From Streptococcus parasanguinis (GTDB taxonomy: Bacteria > Bacillota > Bacilli > Lactobacillales > Streptococcaceae): a stretch of DNA of 64,000 bases. Below, piece by piece: positions 28,223 to 37,040 of the stretch. The DNA lies in the NCBI RefSeq assembly GCF_032163505.1, contig NZ_CP134147.1, positions 1,826,501 to 1,890,500 of the forward strand. Reading direction: 5' to 3'. Every line of letters begins with the position of its first letter. Position 1 is the stretch's first letter. The notes beneath the pieces were generated by a model. That model was not told where the DNA came from and ran no database searches. It saw only the letters and a list, made by a program, of their open reading frames with translations. Made by a program: the position numbers and the translations under genes.

Positions 28223-28795
28223 TTATTGACCAGCTTCAGCAGGTTCTTCTGCCCCTGCATCTGCGGCCGGAGCATACTGCTGTTGCTGTTGTGGTTGAAC
28301 TGTCGCATTGGCTCCAGCTACTCCAGCATTGGCATTGGCATTAGTATTTGCGTTCGCGTTCGTGTTGGCATTAGCGTCTGTTTGAGTCTGCTGTGTTGCC
28401 GCTGTGTCGCTCTCATAGGTCAGTCCATAATAGTTAGCGATGTATTGGATACGGGCCTCAAGCGATTGCTTTTGAGTCGCATCTTTGACTTTCTTCACAG
28501 CAGCTTGGGCAGCGTTCACAGAATCTTGACTTGGAGTTGTTTCCATTTGAACGACTGCTTTTTCAGCAGCTTCTGTATTTTTCTTTTCTTCCTTCTTTTC
28601 TTTTTCTTCCTTTGTTTCCTTTTTCACTGGAAGGGAACCTGTTTTTTTAGCAGGTTGAATTTCTGTCGTTACCTGGGCAGCTGTATTCTTTTTAACGGTA
28701 TACAAACCAGCTACCAAAATAAAGGATAGAGACAGAACTGTCACCAAGCGAATCCACAAAGGACTATTATCAAATCGATCTAAAATTCTTTTCAC
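28223..28795 (-). CDS. Single-pass membrane protein with Asn/Ala repeats
   Basis: A 190-residue protein starting at a GTG with AAAGGAGG eight bases upstream. A short cytoplasmic N terminus is followed by one membrane segment (LVTVLSLSFILVAGLYTV). The outside part has a Lys/Glu-rich coiled stretch, a helical region with 'QSLEARIQYIANYYGLTYE', then a NANTNANAN-type repeat and a Gln/Pro/Ala/Glu tail. It begins 23 bases after purR and is probably cotranscribed. The pattern suggests an extracellular tether or envelope protein; I do not recognise a family. Confidence 0.7.
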   Translation of the reverse strand: MKRILDRFDNSPLWIRLVTVLSLSFILVAGLYTVKKNTAAQVTTEIQPAKKTGSLPVKKETKEEKEKKEEKKNTEAAEKAVVQMETTPSQDSVNAAQAAVKKVKDATQKQSLEARIQYIANYYGLTYESDTAATQQTQTDANANTNANANTNANANAGVAGANATVQPQQQQQYAPAADAGAEEPAEAGQ

Positions 28796-28818
28796 TTTTT
28801 GATCCTCCTTTGTTGCTC

Positions 28819-29634
28819 TTAATCAAAGATATTCCCAACTTCGACACTCAATTTATTTTCTTTTACATCGATGTTGGTCACGCGCAATAAGGATTTGTGT
28901 TCAAAGAATTCACGGTCGGTTGCAGCATTATCCGCAAAGACAGCTACCCCTGCTAATTCAGAATCGAATTCAGCCAAGAGACTGACCATCCCGTTAATCG
29001 TTCCGCCACCTTTAAGGAAGTCATCGACAATCAAGACCCTGCTTCCTGCTTTTAGGCTCCGTTTTGAAAGGAACATTTTCTCAATGCGATCCCCACTTGA
29101 GCCTGAAACATAGTTGACACTAACGGTTGACCCTTCTGTGATTTTCAAATCACGACGGACAATGACAAATGGAACATTCAAGACATTGGCCACTGCATTC
29201 GCTAAAGGAACTCCCTTGGTCGCTACGGTCATGACAGCATCAATTTTCTTATCTCGAAAGGCTTTGGCAATGATGCGGCCGATCCGATTCAAAATCTTTG
29301 GATTGCTCAAAAGATCAGACAGGTAAATGTAGCCACCAGGAAGGATACGATCACTTTCAGACAGTTGCTTGCAAAGATCTTCGACGATTTCTTTGGATTC
29401 TTGATCTGAGATAGACGGTGTAAAGATAACACCTCCACCAGCTCCTGTAATGGTCTCAATATTTCCGATTTCCATCTCTTCAAACGCACGCTTAATGATC
29501 ACGATATCTTCTGAGATGGAAGACTTGGCAGACTCATACTTTTCCGCAAACGTATTGAGGCTAGTCAATTCATAGGGATGGTTGATCAAGTAATTAGAAA
29601 TTACGACCATCCGTTCACTTCTTCTTAATTTCAT
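28819..29634 (-). CDS. purR: Purine operon regulator PurR
   Basis: A 271-residue Gram-positive PurR: an N-terminal winged-helix domain (residues 1-75, 'RMVVISNYLINHPYELTSLNTFAEKY') joined to a phosphoribosyltransferase-like domain with the PRPP loop VLIVDDFLKGGGT. In lactococci and streptococci this family activates purine genes at PurBox sequences when PRPP rises. The ATG has a GGTGAG site. An extended -10 (TGgTATAAT) lies upstream at 29666-29661. The downstream membrane-protein gene seems to share the transcript. Confidence 0.96.
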   Translation of the reverse strand: MKLRRSERMVVISNYLINHPYELTSLNTFAEKYESAKSSISEDIVIIKRAFEEMEIGNIETITGAGGGVIFTPSISDQESKEIVEDLCKQLSESDRILPGGYIYLSDLLSNPKILNRIGRIIAKAFRDKKIDAVMTVATKGVPLANAVANVLNVPFVIVRRDLKITEGSTVSVNYVSGSSGDRIEKMFLSKRSLKAGSRVLIVDDFLKGGGTINGMVSLLAEFDSELAGVAVFADNAATDREFFEHKSLLRVTNIDVKENKLSVEVGNIFD

Positions 29635-29660
29635 TTTCTCACCATGTAGTTTTTTCTATC

Positions 29661-29717
29661 ATTATACCATAAGAAGCGAAAAAAACGAACATTCTGATTT
29701 ACAGAAGGCCGTTTTTT
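29661..29717 (-). promoter_or_regulatory. yhaM terminator, purR -10 and PurBox-like site
   Basis: A hairpin TTCTG-ATTTA-CAGAA with outer AAAAAACG/CGTTTTTT arms (29679-29717) follows yhaM by about 50 bases. The purR extended -10 is at 29666-29661. AAAAACGAACATT at 29681-29693 (plus strand) matches the PurBox AWWWCCGAACWWT at all but one position. Only one such site is seen, so purR autocontrol is a guess. Confidence 0.45.
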
Positions 29718-29769
29718 CCTGATTATTTTATTTTTGGCAGAATCATTCCCGTATTTATCCCTGTTTTTA

Positions 29770-30714
29770 CTAGTCGAGATTCGGTTTATAGAAGGAACGA
29801 TTTTCCATAGCAAAGATTTTATTGGTCATTTCGCCAGGACCAATTAAGCCAAGTGCTGTTGTCATCATCATCATTTCCGCATCCAAATTATCGATCATAT
29901 GAATAATCTCTGCTTCCATGATCTTTGGACGAACAGGACTACCGTATTCGAGCAAGCCATGGTGACTCAAGATCACATGGCGAAGGACGATGACTTCTTC
30001 TTTTTGGTCATCAATCTTCAACTCTTGCAAGACCTTGGTGATTTCTTCATCGATCAGTGCAATGTGGCCGATGAGGTTGCCCCGAACAGTGTATTCTGTA
30101 TTTTCAGGCCCCGTCAACTCGATCACTTTGGCCAAATCGTGTAACATAATCCCTGCAAAGAGCAAGCTCTTATTCAACTGAGGATAGATATCGCCGATAC
30201 TATCTGCCAAGCGGACCATGGTTGCCGTATGATAAGCAAGACCTGCTTCAAAGGCATGGTGGTTGGTCTTAGCAGCTGGATAACTATAAAACTCTTTCTC
30301 ATATTTCCCATAGAGGGCCCGGACAATCCGTTGCCAGACTGGATTTTCAATTTTGAAAATCATGTTTGACAGGTATTCATGCAATTCCTTGGGATCTACT
30401 GGTGGTTTTTCCTTAAAGTCTGCTGGATTGTTGGGCTCTCCTGCTTGGGGCAAGCGCATGTTTAATTGGTTGACTTGCGGAGTATTATTGTAAACTTCTC
30501 GACGTCCAGACATATGGACCACGCGCCCAGCCATAAAACTCTCTACATTGTGAGGTTGGGCATCCCATAGTTTACCTTCGATTGTACCGGTCTCATCCTG
30601 GAAGACAAAGGCGAGGTAGTTTTTCCCGGCCCGCGTTTGACGCACTTCTGCTGACTTGATCAAATAGAATCCTTCGAACAATTCATCTTTTTTCATTTGG
30701 TTAATTTTGACCAT
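29770..30714 (-). CDS. yhaM: 3'-5' exoribonuclease YhaM
   Basis: YhaM trims 3' ends of RNA in Firmicutes (including single nucleotides after terminators in streptococci). The 314-residue protein has an N-terminal OB-fold ('YLAFVFQDETGTIEGKLWD') and an HD domain with 'NHHAFEAGLAYHTATM', 'GIMLHDLAKVIEL' and 'VILSHHGLLEYGSP'. The start at 30714 has GGAG six bases upstream, within the end of rmuC (14-base overlap). Translation coupling with rmuC is likely. Confidence 0.95.
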   Translation of the reverse strand: MVKINQMKKDELFEGFYLIKSAEVRQTRAGKNYLAFVFQDETGTIEGKLWDAQPHNVESFMAGRVVHMSGRREVYNNTPQVNQLNMRLPQAGEPNNPADFKEKPPVDPKELHEYLSNMIFKIENPVWQRIVRALYGKYEKEFYSYPAAKTNHHAFEAGLAYHTATMVRLADSIGDIYPQLNKSLLFAGIMLHDLAKVIELTGPENTEYTVRGNLIGHIALIDEEITKVLQELKIDDQKEEVIVLRHVILSHHGLLEYGSPVRPKIMEAEIIHMIDNLDAEMMMMTTALGLIGPGEMTNKIFAMENRSFYKPNLD

Positions 30715-31951
30715 CATCTTCTCCATCTTCTATATATACATCTAGTCCCAGCAGGTCCTCATCGCTTTCGATTTGGCGGAGTGTCCGCTCAATGGCACTG
30801 GTCCGTCTGGTTAGCAAATCATCAATATTATTGGAAGCATTCTTTAAATGGCGCTGAGTCTTGGCCAGAATCCCTCCAAACTTATGGAATTCTGATTTGA
30901 CCGATCCCAACACCTTGCTAATGTCATCTGCACTCTTTTGGATGTTGAGCGTTTTAAAGCCAACAGACAAGGAGTTCAAGAGGGCTGATAAGGTACTTGG
31001 CCCAGCCACTAAAATTTGTTCGTCCCGACGCAAGCGATCGAAGAATTCTGGATTGCGAACCACTTCGGAATAGAGGCCTTCGGTTGGCAAAAAGAGAATT
31101 CCGAAATTCGTTGTCGCTGGTGGAAAGAGGTATTTTTGTTGGATATCCTTAGCAAAACGCTTGATACTAGCAAGAAGGGCCTTGCGGTAACGCTCGATCT
31201 CCTCTTTCTCTCCTGATTCATAAGCTTCTTCCAGACGATAGTAGTCTTCCAGTGGGAATTTAGAGTCAATCGGCAGATAGACTGGCTCCTCTCCTTGTCC
31301 TGGAAGCTTAATAGCATACTCCACGCGCTCACTAGATTGGGGAACGGTGACAAACTCCCGCTCATACTGGGCTGGGGTCAAGATATCTTCAATGATTTGA
31401 CCCAGCTGCAATTCGCCCATAATCCCACGCGTCTTAGTATTGGAGAGAACTTTATTAAGAGTTCCGACATCCCGCGCCACTGTCTGCATTTCTCCCAACC
31501 CTTTGTTGACCGACTCCAATTGTTTTGAAACCGTCTCAAAGGAGGTCTGCAAGCGGTGCTGCAAGGTTTTCTCCAATTTTTCTTCTACCGTTTGGCGCAT
31601 CTGTTCTAGCCGCACTTCATTGGACTCTTGGATCTGGCGCATGCGCTCATCTGTTTTGTCCCGATTTTTAGTAAAATGCTCATTCATCTCAGCGCGCAGA
31701 GCCGTCGTCTGCTGGTGGATCTCCACTCTCATCTCGGTTAAGCGATCTGTCAGGGCGATCTCTAACTGCTGATTGGCAATCTGGCTGGCTTGTCTTTCTT
31801 TTTCAAAACGATAATCCAACTGGTCTGTCAAATGATCCTCATGGTCTTCCAGCATCTCTCGTAAAGCCGGTCTTGTATCATCTGACCGTTGCAAGAGATA
31901 GATGAGGAGGCCCAGATTGAGCAGGCCAATCAGAAGCAGAATGATATTCAT
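30701..31951 (-). CDS. rmuC: DNA recombination protein RmuC homologue
   Basis: RmuC proteins limit recombination at inverted repeats; the biochemical activity is a predicted nuclease. The ~416-residue protein has an N-terminal membrane segment (MNIILLLIGLLNLGLLIYLL), a long coiled coil (about residues 40-170), and the RmuC domain with 'TKTRGIMGELQLGQIIEDIL' and 'LPIDSKFPLEDYYRLEEAY'. AGAGGT precedes the ATG at 31951, one base after the thiN stop; an earlier start lies inside thiN and is disfavoured. Confidence 0.94.
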   Translation of the reverse strand: MNIILLLIGLLNLGLLIYLLQRSDDTRPALREMLEDHEDHLTDQLDYRFEKERQASQIANQQLEIALTDRLTEMRVEIHQQTTALRAEMNEHFTKNRDKTDERMRQIQESNEVRLEQMRQTVEEKLEKTLQHRLQTSFETVSKQLESVNKGLGEMQTVARDVGTLNKVLSNTKTRGIMGELQLGQIIEDILTPAQYEREFVTVPQSSERVEYAIKLPGQGEEPVYLPIDSKFPLEDYYRLEEAYESGEKEEIERYRKALLASIKRFAKDIQQKYLFPPATTNFGILFLPTEGLYSEVVRNPEFFDRLRRDEQILVAGPSTLSALLNSLSVGFKTLNIQKSADDISKVLGSVKSEFHKFGGILAKTQRHLKNASNNIDDLLTRRTSAIERTLRQIESDEDLLGLDVYIEDGEDDGQN

Positions 31952-31952
31952 A

Positions 31953-32585
31953 TTAACCTCTGTCTTTACTATAAACAATGACAAGATAGCCACGGTCAAG
32001 ACTCACTTGAATCGGTTGATCCAAAAATTCATTGGAGCCATACATGGCCTTCAAAAAATAATTCTCCTGATGGAGCGGATACTTGGCTCCTGTGATCTCT
32101 AAGCGACCTTGTCCGACAGGCATAAAACCAACATAGGACATGGCTGGATCTGGCTGAATCTCATGGCAGCCGGCTGATCTGTAGATCAAGCGATTTTGAC
32201 CGTCGACTAATTGGATTTGCTCCATGTAGGGAGCTAGGTCTGGATCGGTCGGCAAAAAGATATTGGACAAGAAGTGATCCAAACGACCGCCAAAGGCACC
32301 ATAAACTGTGACAGCAGCAGCTGGATAGGCCTTAAAAGCCACTTTCAAAGCCAATTCCAAATCCGTATCGTTCTTTTCAGGGACGGATTGAACAACCTGC
32401 TTGGCTTGGGTTCGGATCTGGCGCAAATCGGTCTCAGAGACGGAATCGAAATCCCCCACAGCTATATCTAAAGGCAAACCTTGTTCCAGTAGCTTCAAAC
32501 AGCCACCATCAACGCCTACATAAACGTCATGATCTCTCGGCAAGAGCGTGCTGTCACCTCCTGCCAGTATTGCGATGTTACCCAT
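31953..32585 (-). CDS. thiN: Thiamine diphosphokinase
   Basis: Converts thiamine to thiamine diphosphate with ATP. The 210-residue protein has the catalytic-domain motifs 'VGVDGGCLKLLEQGL', 'AVGDFDSVS', 'DTDLELAL' and 'GAFGGRLDHFLSN', followed by the small beta-barrel domain. It overlaps the rpe end by 8 bases. In Firmicutes it usually sits beside rpe and rsgA as here. Confidence 0.95.
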   Translation of the reverse strand: MGNIAILAGGDSTLLPRDHDVYVGVDGGCLKLLEQGLPLDIAVGDFDSVSETDLRQIRTQAKQVVQSVPEKNDTDLELALKVAFKAYPAAAVTVYGAFGGRLDHFLSNIFLPTDPDLAPYMEQIQLVDGQNRLIYRSAGCHEIQPDPAMSYVGFMPVGQGRLEITGAKYPLHQENYFLKAMYGSNEFLDQPIQVSLDRGYLVIVYSKDRG

Positions 32586-33237
32586 TTACAGCATCTCGGA
32601 GCGTTTGAACGCGCTCATTAACATCTCCATTAAAGACATAAGAGCCTGCTACAAAGACATTGGCCCCTGCTTCTTTTGCTTGGGAAATACTTTGAGCATC
32701 AATTCCGCCATCCACTTCGATATCAAAGTCTAAGCCTTTTTCTTCACGAAGAGCGGCTAATTCGCGCACCTTGTCCATGGTTTCAGGCAAGAAGGCTTGA
32801 CCACCGAATCCTGGATTAACGGTCATGACCAAGACTTGGTCCACCAAGTTCAAGACATGTTTGATACTGTCTACAGGAGTCCCTGGGTTGATCACGACAC
32901 TAGCCTTCACACCTGCTTGACGAATTTTTTGAAGAGCTCCGTGAATATGGGGAGTAGCTTCTACGTGGATGCTGATGATATCAGCACCTGCACGGGCAAA
33001 TTCTTCGATATGGTGTTCAGGATTGGTGACCATCAAGTGGCAATCAAAGACCAACTTGCTATGTGGACGCATGCTCTCTACGACACCAGCTCCAAAGCTG
33101 ATATTTGGTACAAAATGGCCATCCATGACATCGATATGGGCATAGTCAGCTCCAGCTGCTTCTAAGCGTTTCAATTCACTTTCAAAATTGGCATAATCGG
33201 CACTCAAAATTGAGGGTGCAATTTTCATTGTTTTCAT
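32578..33237 (-). CDS. rpe: Ribulose-phosphate 3-epimerase
   Basis: Interconverts ribulose-5-phosphate and xylulose-5-phosphate in the pentose phosphate pathway. The 219-residue TIM-barrel protein has 'KIAPSILSADYANFESEL', 'HIDVMDGHFVPNISFG', 'LVFDCHLMV', 'VMTVNPGFGGQ' and 'IEVDGGI', with the usual His/Asp metal and acid-base residues. AGGAG lies 11 bases before the ATG at 33237; a second ATG three codons on is the alternative. Confidence 0.97.
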   Translation of the reverse strand: MKTMKIAPSILSADYANFESELKRLEAAGADYAHIDVMDGHFVPNISFGAGVVESMRPHSKLVFDCHLMVTNPEHHIEEFARAGADIISIHVEATPHIHGALQKIRQAGVKASVVINPGTPVDSIKHVLNLVDQVLVMTVNPGFGGQAFLPETMDKVRELAALREEKGLDFDIEVDGGIDAQSISQAKEAGANVFVAGSYVFNGDVNERVQTLRDAVNG

Positions 33238-33251
33238 CGTTGTAGTGTCTC

Positions 33252-34130
33252 CTATTTTGGCATTTTTTTCGAAACTTTTTTATAGGTTTCGCGACGGTTT
33301 TCAATCTCACTTAGAAATTGCAAGTAATCCTCATAACGGAAAGGTGCAATTTCCTCTCTTTCAACGGCTGGTTTCACCGCACAAGCTGGCTCATGCGTGT
33401 GGGTACAGGTACGAAATTTACAAGAGTGGCTCACATCGGCGATCTCCGGGAAGGCTTGATTTAAGTCTTCACTGGTCGTCACTTCATAATCGAGGGAGGA
33501 GAAGCCCGGCGTATCTGCGATCTTTCCTCCATTTAAATGGTAAAAGCTGACAGCTCGGGTCGTGTGTCGACCGCGCCCCAGACTATCTGAAATCTCACCC
33601 GTTTCAAGCTCCAAATCCGGAGCGATTTTATTGAGCAAGGTCGATTTTCCTACACCGGTCTGTCCCATAAAGACCGTGGTTTGATTGGTCAAAAGGGGCA
33701 AGAGTTCCTCAATTGACAAGACAAAATCATAGCCAATTGCCTGATAGATTCCTTGGTAGTAGTGGATGTCTTCCATATCTTCTAACAAGTCCAGTTTTGA
33801 AATATAGACAATGGGATGAATCCCCTTATGCTCCAAAAGAACCAGAAAACGGTCTAAAAGATTGGCGTTGAAATCTGGCTCCTTAGCTGACATAATCACT
33901 ACTGCCTGATCAATATTGACAATAGGAGGGCGTACGAGGCTATTTTTACGAGGGGCAATGCTCAAAATGTAGCCTTCTGAATTCTCTTCAGCAGAGAACT
34001 CCACCTGATCCCCCACATAAGGAGTCTGTCCTTTTTTTCTAAAATTTCCACGAGCCCGTGTCTGGTAAATGTGACCGTCTGACTCCACGTAGTAAAAGCC
34101 AGCCAAGGCCTTGACGATTGTTCCTTGCAA
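33252..34130 (-). CDS. rsgA: Ribosome small subunit-dependent GTPase A
   Basis: A circularly permuted GTPase that helps late 30S maturation. The 292-residue protein has an N-terminal OB-fold, then the permuted order G4 (SKLDL), G1 ([12 protein letters not shown]), G3 (DTPGFSSL), and a C-terminal zinc knuckle [14 protein letters not shown]. The start codon is TTG at 34130, seven bases after AAAGGAG; no ATG gives a complete OB-fold. First gene of the rsgA-rpe-thiN-rmuC-yhaM run. Confidence 0.96.
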   Translation of the reverse strand: MQGTIVKALAGFYYVESDGHIYQTRARGNFRKKGQTPYVGDQVEFSAEENSEGYILSIAPRKNSLVRPPIVNIDQAVVIMSAKEPDFNANLLDRFLVLLEHKGIHPIVYISKLDLLEDMEDIHYYQGIYQAIGYDFVLSIEELLPLLTNQTTVFMGQTGVGKSTLLNKIAPDLELETGEISDSLGRGRHTTRAVSFYHLNGGKIADTPGFSSLDYEVTTSEDLNQAFPEIADVSHSCKFRTCTHTHEPACAVKPAVEREEIAPFRYEDYLQFLSEIENRRETYKKVSKKMPK

Positions 34131-34341
34131 ATCGCACTCCTTTGAGATTAATACTCCTATTATACCAAAAAATGAGAAATAAGGCTGGATTGCTTGATAA
34201 GAAAAAACGAAAAGTGAACCTCTCCGGACGCTTTTAGAAACGAATAGGTTCGTTTTTTAAATGGATAGAAACAGAAGACGGAGTATCTGTTATGACTTGT
34301 CTTTTAGCAGAATTCGGGAAAGGGCACCTTCCTTTTTTTCC

Positions 34342-34369
34342 TTGGCATTTTTCCTAAAAAGTGTATAAT
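34342..34369 (+). promoter_or_regulatory. Promoter of the tRNA-Leu/tRNA-Ser unit
   Basis: TTGGCA (34342-34347), 16-base spacer, TATAAT (34364-34369). The mature tRNA-Leu begins only nine bases after the -10, so the 5' leader would be nearly absent. Confidence 0.8.
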
Positions 34370-34377
34370 AGAACTAT

Positions 34378-34460
34378 GCGGAGGTGGTGGAACGGCAGAC
34401 ACGCATGCTTCAGGCGCATGTGCCCCTTCGGGCGTGAGGGTTCAAATCCCTTTCTCCGCA
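34378..34460 (+). tRNA. tRNA-Leu (anticodon CAG)
   Basis: Acceptor arm GCGGAGG pairs with TCTCCGC (one G-U) and A is the discriminator. The anticodon stem is CATGC/GCATG with loop TTCAGGC, anticodon CAG, decoding CUG. A long variable arm (GCCCCTTCGGGC) marks a class II tRNA. T-arm GGGTTCAAATCCC. CCA is not encoded. Confidence 0.96.
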
Positions 34461-34464
34461 TCTT

Positions 34465-34553
34465 GGAAAGGTGGCCCAGCTCGGTACGGCACCGGACTCG
34501 AAATCCGGCAAGTGGATTTTATTCACGCGCGGGTTCAAATCCCGTCCTTTCCT
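34465..34553 (+). tRNA. tRNA-Ser (anticodon CGA)
   Basis: Acceptor GGAAAGG/CCTTTCC; anticodon stem CCGGA/TCCGG with loop CTCGAAA, anticodon CGA, decoding UCG. The long variable arm (GTGGAT...ATTCAC) fits serine. The base after the acceptor stem is T, an unusual discriminator for tRNA-Ser, and CCA is not encoded. It lies four bases after tRNA-Leu, so both come from one transcript. Confidence 0.93.
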
Positions 34554-34557
34554 TCTT

Positions 34558-34655
34558 CAACAAACAAGACATGAGCTATGAAGCTCATGAACAAACAAGA
34601 CATGAGCTATGAAGCTCATGAACAAACAAGACATGAGCTACGAAGCTCATGTCTT
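34558..34655. repeat. Three tandem 31-bp hairpin repeats, the last terminator-like
   Basis: A 31-base unit beginning CAAACAAGACATGAGCT occurs at 34561, 34592 and 34623. Each holds a CATGAGCT/AGCTCATG hairpin. The third is followed by GTCTTTT, making AGACATGAGCT...AGCTCATGTCT plus T-run, a terminator for the tRNA unit; read the other way it may serve rsmA. Confidence 0.85.
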
Positions 34656-34660
34656 TTCTG

Positions 34661-35536
34661 TTATTTTATTCCTGCTTCTAGAAGGCCATCTGCTAGGCGA
34701 GCGAAGTCTTCTAGGCTAAGAGCTTCTCCTCGTACAGAAGGTTGCAGGCCTGCAGTTTGGATTCCTGCTTCCAGCTTGGCTTTGATTTCTTCGGTCTTGC
34801 CGAAGCGACTAGTCAAGTTGTTCCAAAGTGTTTTGCGGCGGTGGACAAAGCTAGCCTTGCTGACAGAGAAGAAGAAATCTTCATCCTTGACGGCTACTGC
34901 TGGTTCTTCGCGACGGACCATCTTCAAAATGGCAGAGTCGACGTTTGGTGCTGGCACAAAGACGGTGCGAGGTACAATAAAGGCTACCTTAGCAGTCATA
35001 TAGTATTGGACAGCAATGGATAACGAACCATAAGCTTTGGTGTTGGGCTCAGCTGAGATGCGGTCTGCCACCTCTTTTTGCATCATGACCACAAATTCTT
35101 GGAAAGGAATCTTGGATTCGATCAAGTGCATGAGGATGGGAGTCGTAATGTAGTAAGGAAGGTTAGCCACTACCTTAATCGGAAGGTCTGGGTTTTTAAA
35201 CTCTGCGATGTACTGGTTGAGGTCTACCTTGAGGATGTCTTGGTTGACAACCGTGACATTATCAAAATCACGCAAGGTATCCGCCAAAATGGGAACCAAG
35301 CGGTCATCAATCTCAAAGGCCATGACCTCTGCCGCATTTTCCGCCAAGAACTCAGTGAGGGCTCCAATTCCAGGACCGATTTCGATGACATTGACCTGCT
35401 TATCAATCTCTGCCGTATCCACAATTTTTTGAAGGATGTTGGTATCGGTCAAGAAGTTCTGACCGAAGGATTTTTTAAAGGTAAAGCCGTGACGCTCCAG
35501 CACTGCCTTGGTCACGCTATAATCTGCAATTCTCAT
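34661..35536 (-). CDS. rsmA: 16S rRNA (adenine1518/1519-N6)-dimethyltransferase RsmA/KsgA
   Basis: Dimethylates two adjacent adenosines in the 3' hairpin of 16S rRNA. The 291-residue protein has the SAM-binding [15 protein letters not shown], 'AFEIDDRL', 'DILKVDL' and the catalytic [13 protein letters not shown]. It lies 52 bases after rnmV in the tatD-rnmV-rsmA run, a common Firmicute grouping. Confidence 0.97.
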   Translation of the reverse strand: MRIADYSVTKAVLERHGFTFKKSFGQNFLTDTNILQKIVDTAEIDKQVNVIEIGPGIGALTEFLAENAAEVMAFEIDDRLVPILADTLRDFDNVTVVNQDILKVDLNQYIAEFKNPDLPIKVVANLPYYITTPILMHLIESKIPFQEFVVMMQKEVADRISAEPNTKAYGSLSIAVQYYMTAKVAFIVPRTVFVPAPNVDSAILKMVRREEPAVAVKDEDFFFSVSKASFVHRRKTLWNNLTSRFGKTEEIKAKLEAGIQTAGLQPSVRGEALSLEDFARLADGLLEAGIK

Positions 35537-35588
35537 TTTTTCTCTTTTCTAATCAGTTTAAGGGTAAAGGATCCCCTCTACTTCCGTC

Positions 35589-36179
35589 TTAATAACTAGC
35601 CATCGCCTCTTCAACTTCAGCCAAACAAATTCCAAACAATTCCAAGCGTTTGATCAATTGCTTGCCATTGCAGTAGCCGATGCGCAAGGCTTCGCCTAGA
35701 TATTCCCGCCGTTTGCGACTATCGCTTCCCATCAACAGGCCAAGCCGCATCAAGTCAGTCTTTGTGATATCAAAGAAATTTTCATCTTCGTAAGACCCGA
35801 CCAGTCCAGCTAGGGCTTTTTCTAAGTCTTCAAAGCTGGCATGTTCTACTCCAAGAGAACGCCCCTTGGTCTTGGATTTGGGGACTGCTTCACCACGATT
35901 TAAAAAGGCATGTTTGGCCTGGGGCACCTCTTGCATAATGATCTTGCGAATTCGCTCACCATTATAGTCTGGATCGGTAAAGACAATGACTCCACGCAAC
36001 TCTTGCAAGGTAGCAATTCGTTCCAAGTCATCCTGATCGATCGCAGAGCCTCGTGTTTCATAGGTATCCACCTCATAAAAACGACGGAGATTGGCTGTGT
36101 CGTCCTTGCCCTCCACGACAATCACTTCTGGTATTTTTCTTTTCTCAGTCAAGGCCAAATACCTTTCTTGCATTGTCAT
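35589..36179 (-). CDS. rnmV: Ribonuclease M5
   Basis: RNase M5 matures the 5S rRNA ends with L18 as cofactor. The 196-residue form contains a Toprim domain with 'EVIVVEGKDDTANLRRFY' and 'VIVFTDPDYNGERIRK', then the C-terminal half with 'GVEHASFEDLEKAL'. The start is uncertain: ATG at 36179 overlaps tatD by 35 bases with a poor ribosome site, while a TTG at 36152, eight bases after GAAAGG, gives an N terminus (TEKRKIPEVIVVEG) like that of relatives. Confidence 0.93.
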   Translation of the reverse strand: MTMQERYLALTEKRKIPEVIVVEGKDDTANLRRFYEVDTYETRGSAIDQDDLERIATLQELRGVIVFTDPDYNGERIRKIIMQEVPQAKHAFLNRGEAVPKSKTKGRSLGVEHASFEDLEKALAGLVGSYEDENFFDITKTDLMRLGLLMGSDSRKRREYLGEALRIGYCNGKQLIKRLELFGICLAEVEEAMASY

Positions 36180-36915
36180 AGGTTGCCTGAGCCACTTCTT
36201 TTGTTGTTAAGCCACGTAGTTCTGCAATAAAATCTACCACATAACGAGTGTAGGCTGTTTTATTTTCCCGACCACGTTTGGGAACTGGTGCTAGATAAGG
36301 AGCATCTGTTTCAACCAAGATCTTGTCTAACGGAAGGCCAGCTGCCGCTTCTTGGACATCTGTGGCTTTCTTAAAGGTCACCACTCCAGAAAAGGAAATC
36401 ATCATTCCCAAATCCATGAAGCGTTTCGCTTCTTCTAAACTTCCTGAGAAAGAATGCATGATCCCACCGCGAGAACCAACTCCTTCACTCTTGATGATGG
36501 CATAAGTATCTTCTAAAGCATCGCGTGTATGCACCACAAAGGGGAGGTCCAAGTCCTTAGACAATTGAATCTGACGACGAAAAACCTTTTCTTGAACATC
36601 TTTTGGCGCTGTCATCCAGTGGTAATCGAGACCGATTTCTCCGAGTGCGACGACTTTGGGATGTTTTAGCTGTTCAAGTAAATAGGCCTCCACTTCAGGA
36701 CTATAATCGCCTGCCTCAGTGGGGTGCCAACCAAGCGTGAGATAGAGTTCTGGGTGCTGGTCTGCCAAGGCTATTCCTCGCTCAATCGTCGGTTTGTCAA
36801 AACCAACGATATTGTGGGCTACAACACCCATTTCCTTGGCCAAGTCGAGCTCTTCTTGTTCTTTTCCTGCGAATTCTTCCACATTGAGATGGGTGTGGGT
36901 ATCAAAAATCTGCAT
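36145..36915 (-). CDS. TatD family metal-dependent DNase/hydrolase
   Basis: A 256-residue TIM-barrel hydrolase of the TatD family (YabD in Bacillus). Metal ligands are visible in FDTHTHL, 'GEIGLDYHW', 'FVVHTRDA', 'IMHSFSG' and 'VETDAPYLAP'. AAAAGGAAG lies upstream of the ATG at 36915; an in-frame extension of 26 basic residues lacks a binding site. It overlaps the rnmV start, so the two are cotranscribed. Confidence 0.95.
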   Translation of the reverse strand: MQIFDTHTHLNVEEFAGKEQEELDLAKEMGVVAHNIVGFDKPTIERGIALADQHPELYLTLGWHPTEAGDYSPEVEAYLLEQLKHPKVVALGEIGLDYHWMTAPKDVQEKVFRRQIQLSKDLDLPFVVHTRDALEDTYAIIKSEGVGSRGGIMHSFSGSLEEAKRFMDLGMMISFSGVVTFKKATDVQEAAAGLPLDKILVETDAPYLAPVPKRGRENKTAYTRYVVDFIAELRGLTTKEVAQATYDNARKVFGLD

Positions 36916-36989
36916 GATCTTCCTTTTCTTCCGAGTTTTTCTTCTTTCTATTATAGCAGAAAGCGCCTCTAAATTCACTTTCGGACAAA

Positions 36990-37026
36990 ACAAAAACCAG
37001 TAGTCTCGAGTTTCTACTGGTTTTTA
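36990..37026 (-). terminator. Terminator of rpmH
   Basis: AAAAACCAGTAG and CTACTGGTTTTT arms with a 10-base loop, directly after rpmH on the minus strand. Confidence 0.9.
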
Positions 37027-37040
37027 GGTTTTTATCTGAA

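Noticed and set aside
28226-28729. Plus-strand frame rich in Ile, Cys, Phe and Leu
   Set aside because: It is the shadow of the low-complexity membrane-protein gene on the minus strand, without translation signals.
34558-34655. CRISPR-like repeats after the tRNAs
   Set aside because: The 31-base units are directly adjacent with no spacers and form terminator hairpins.
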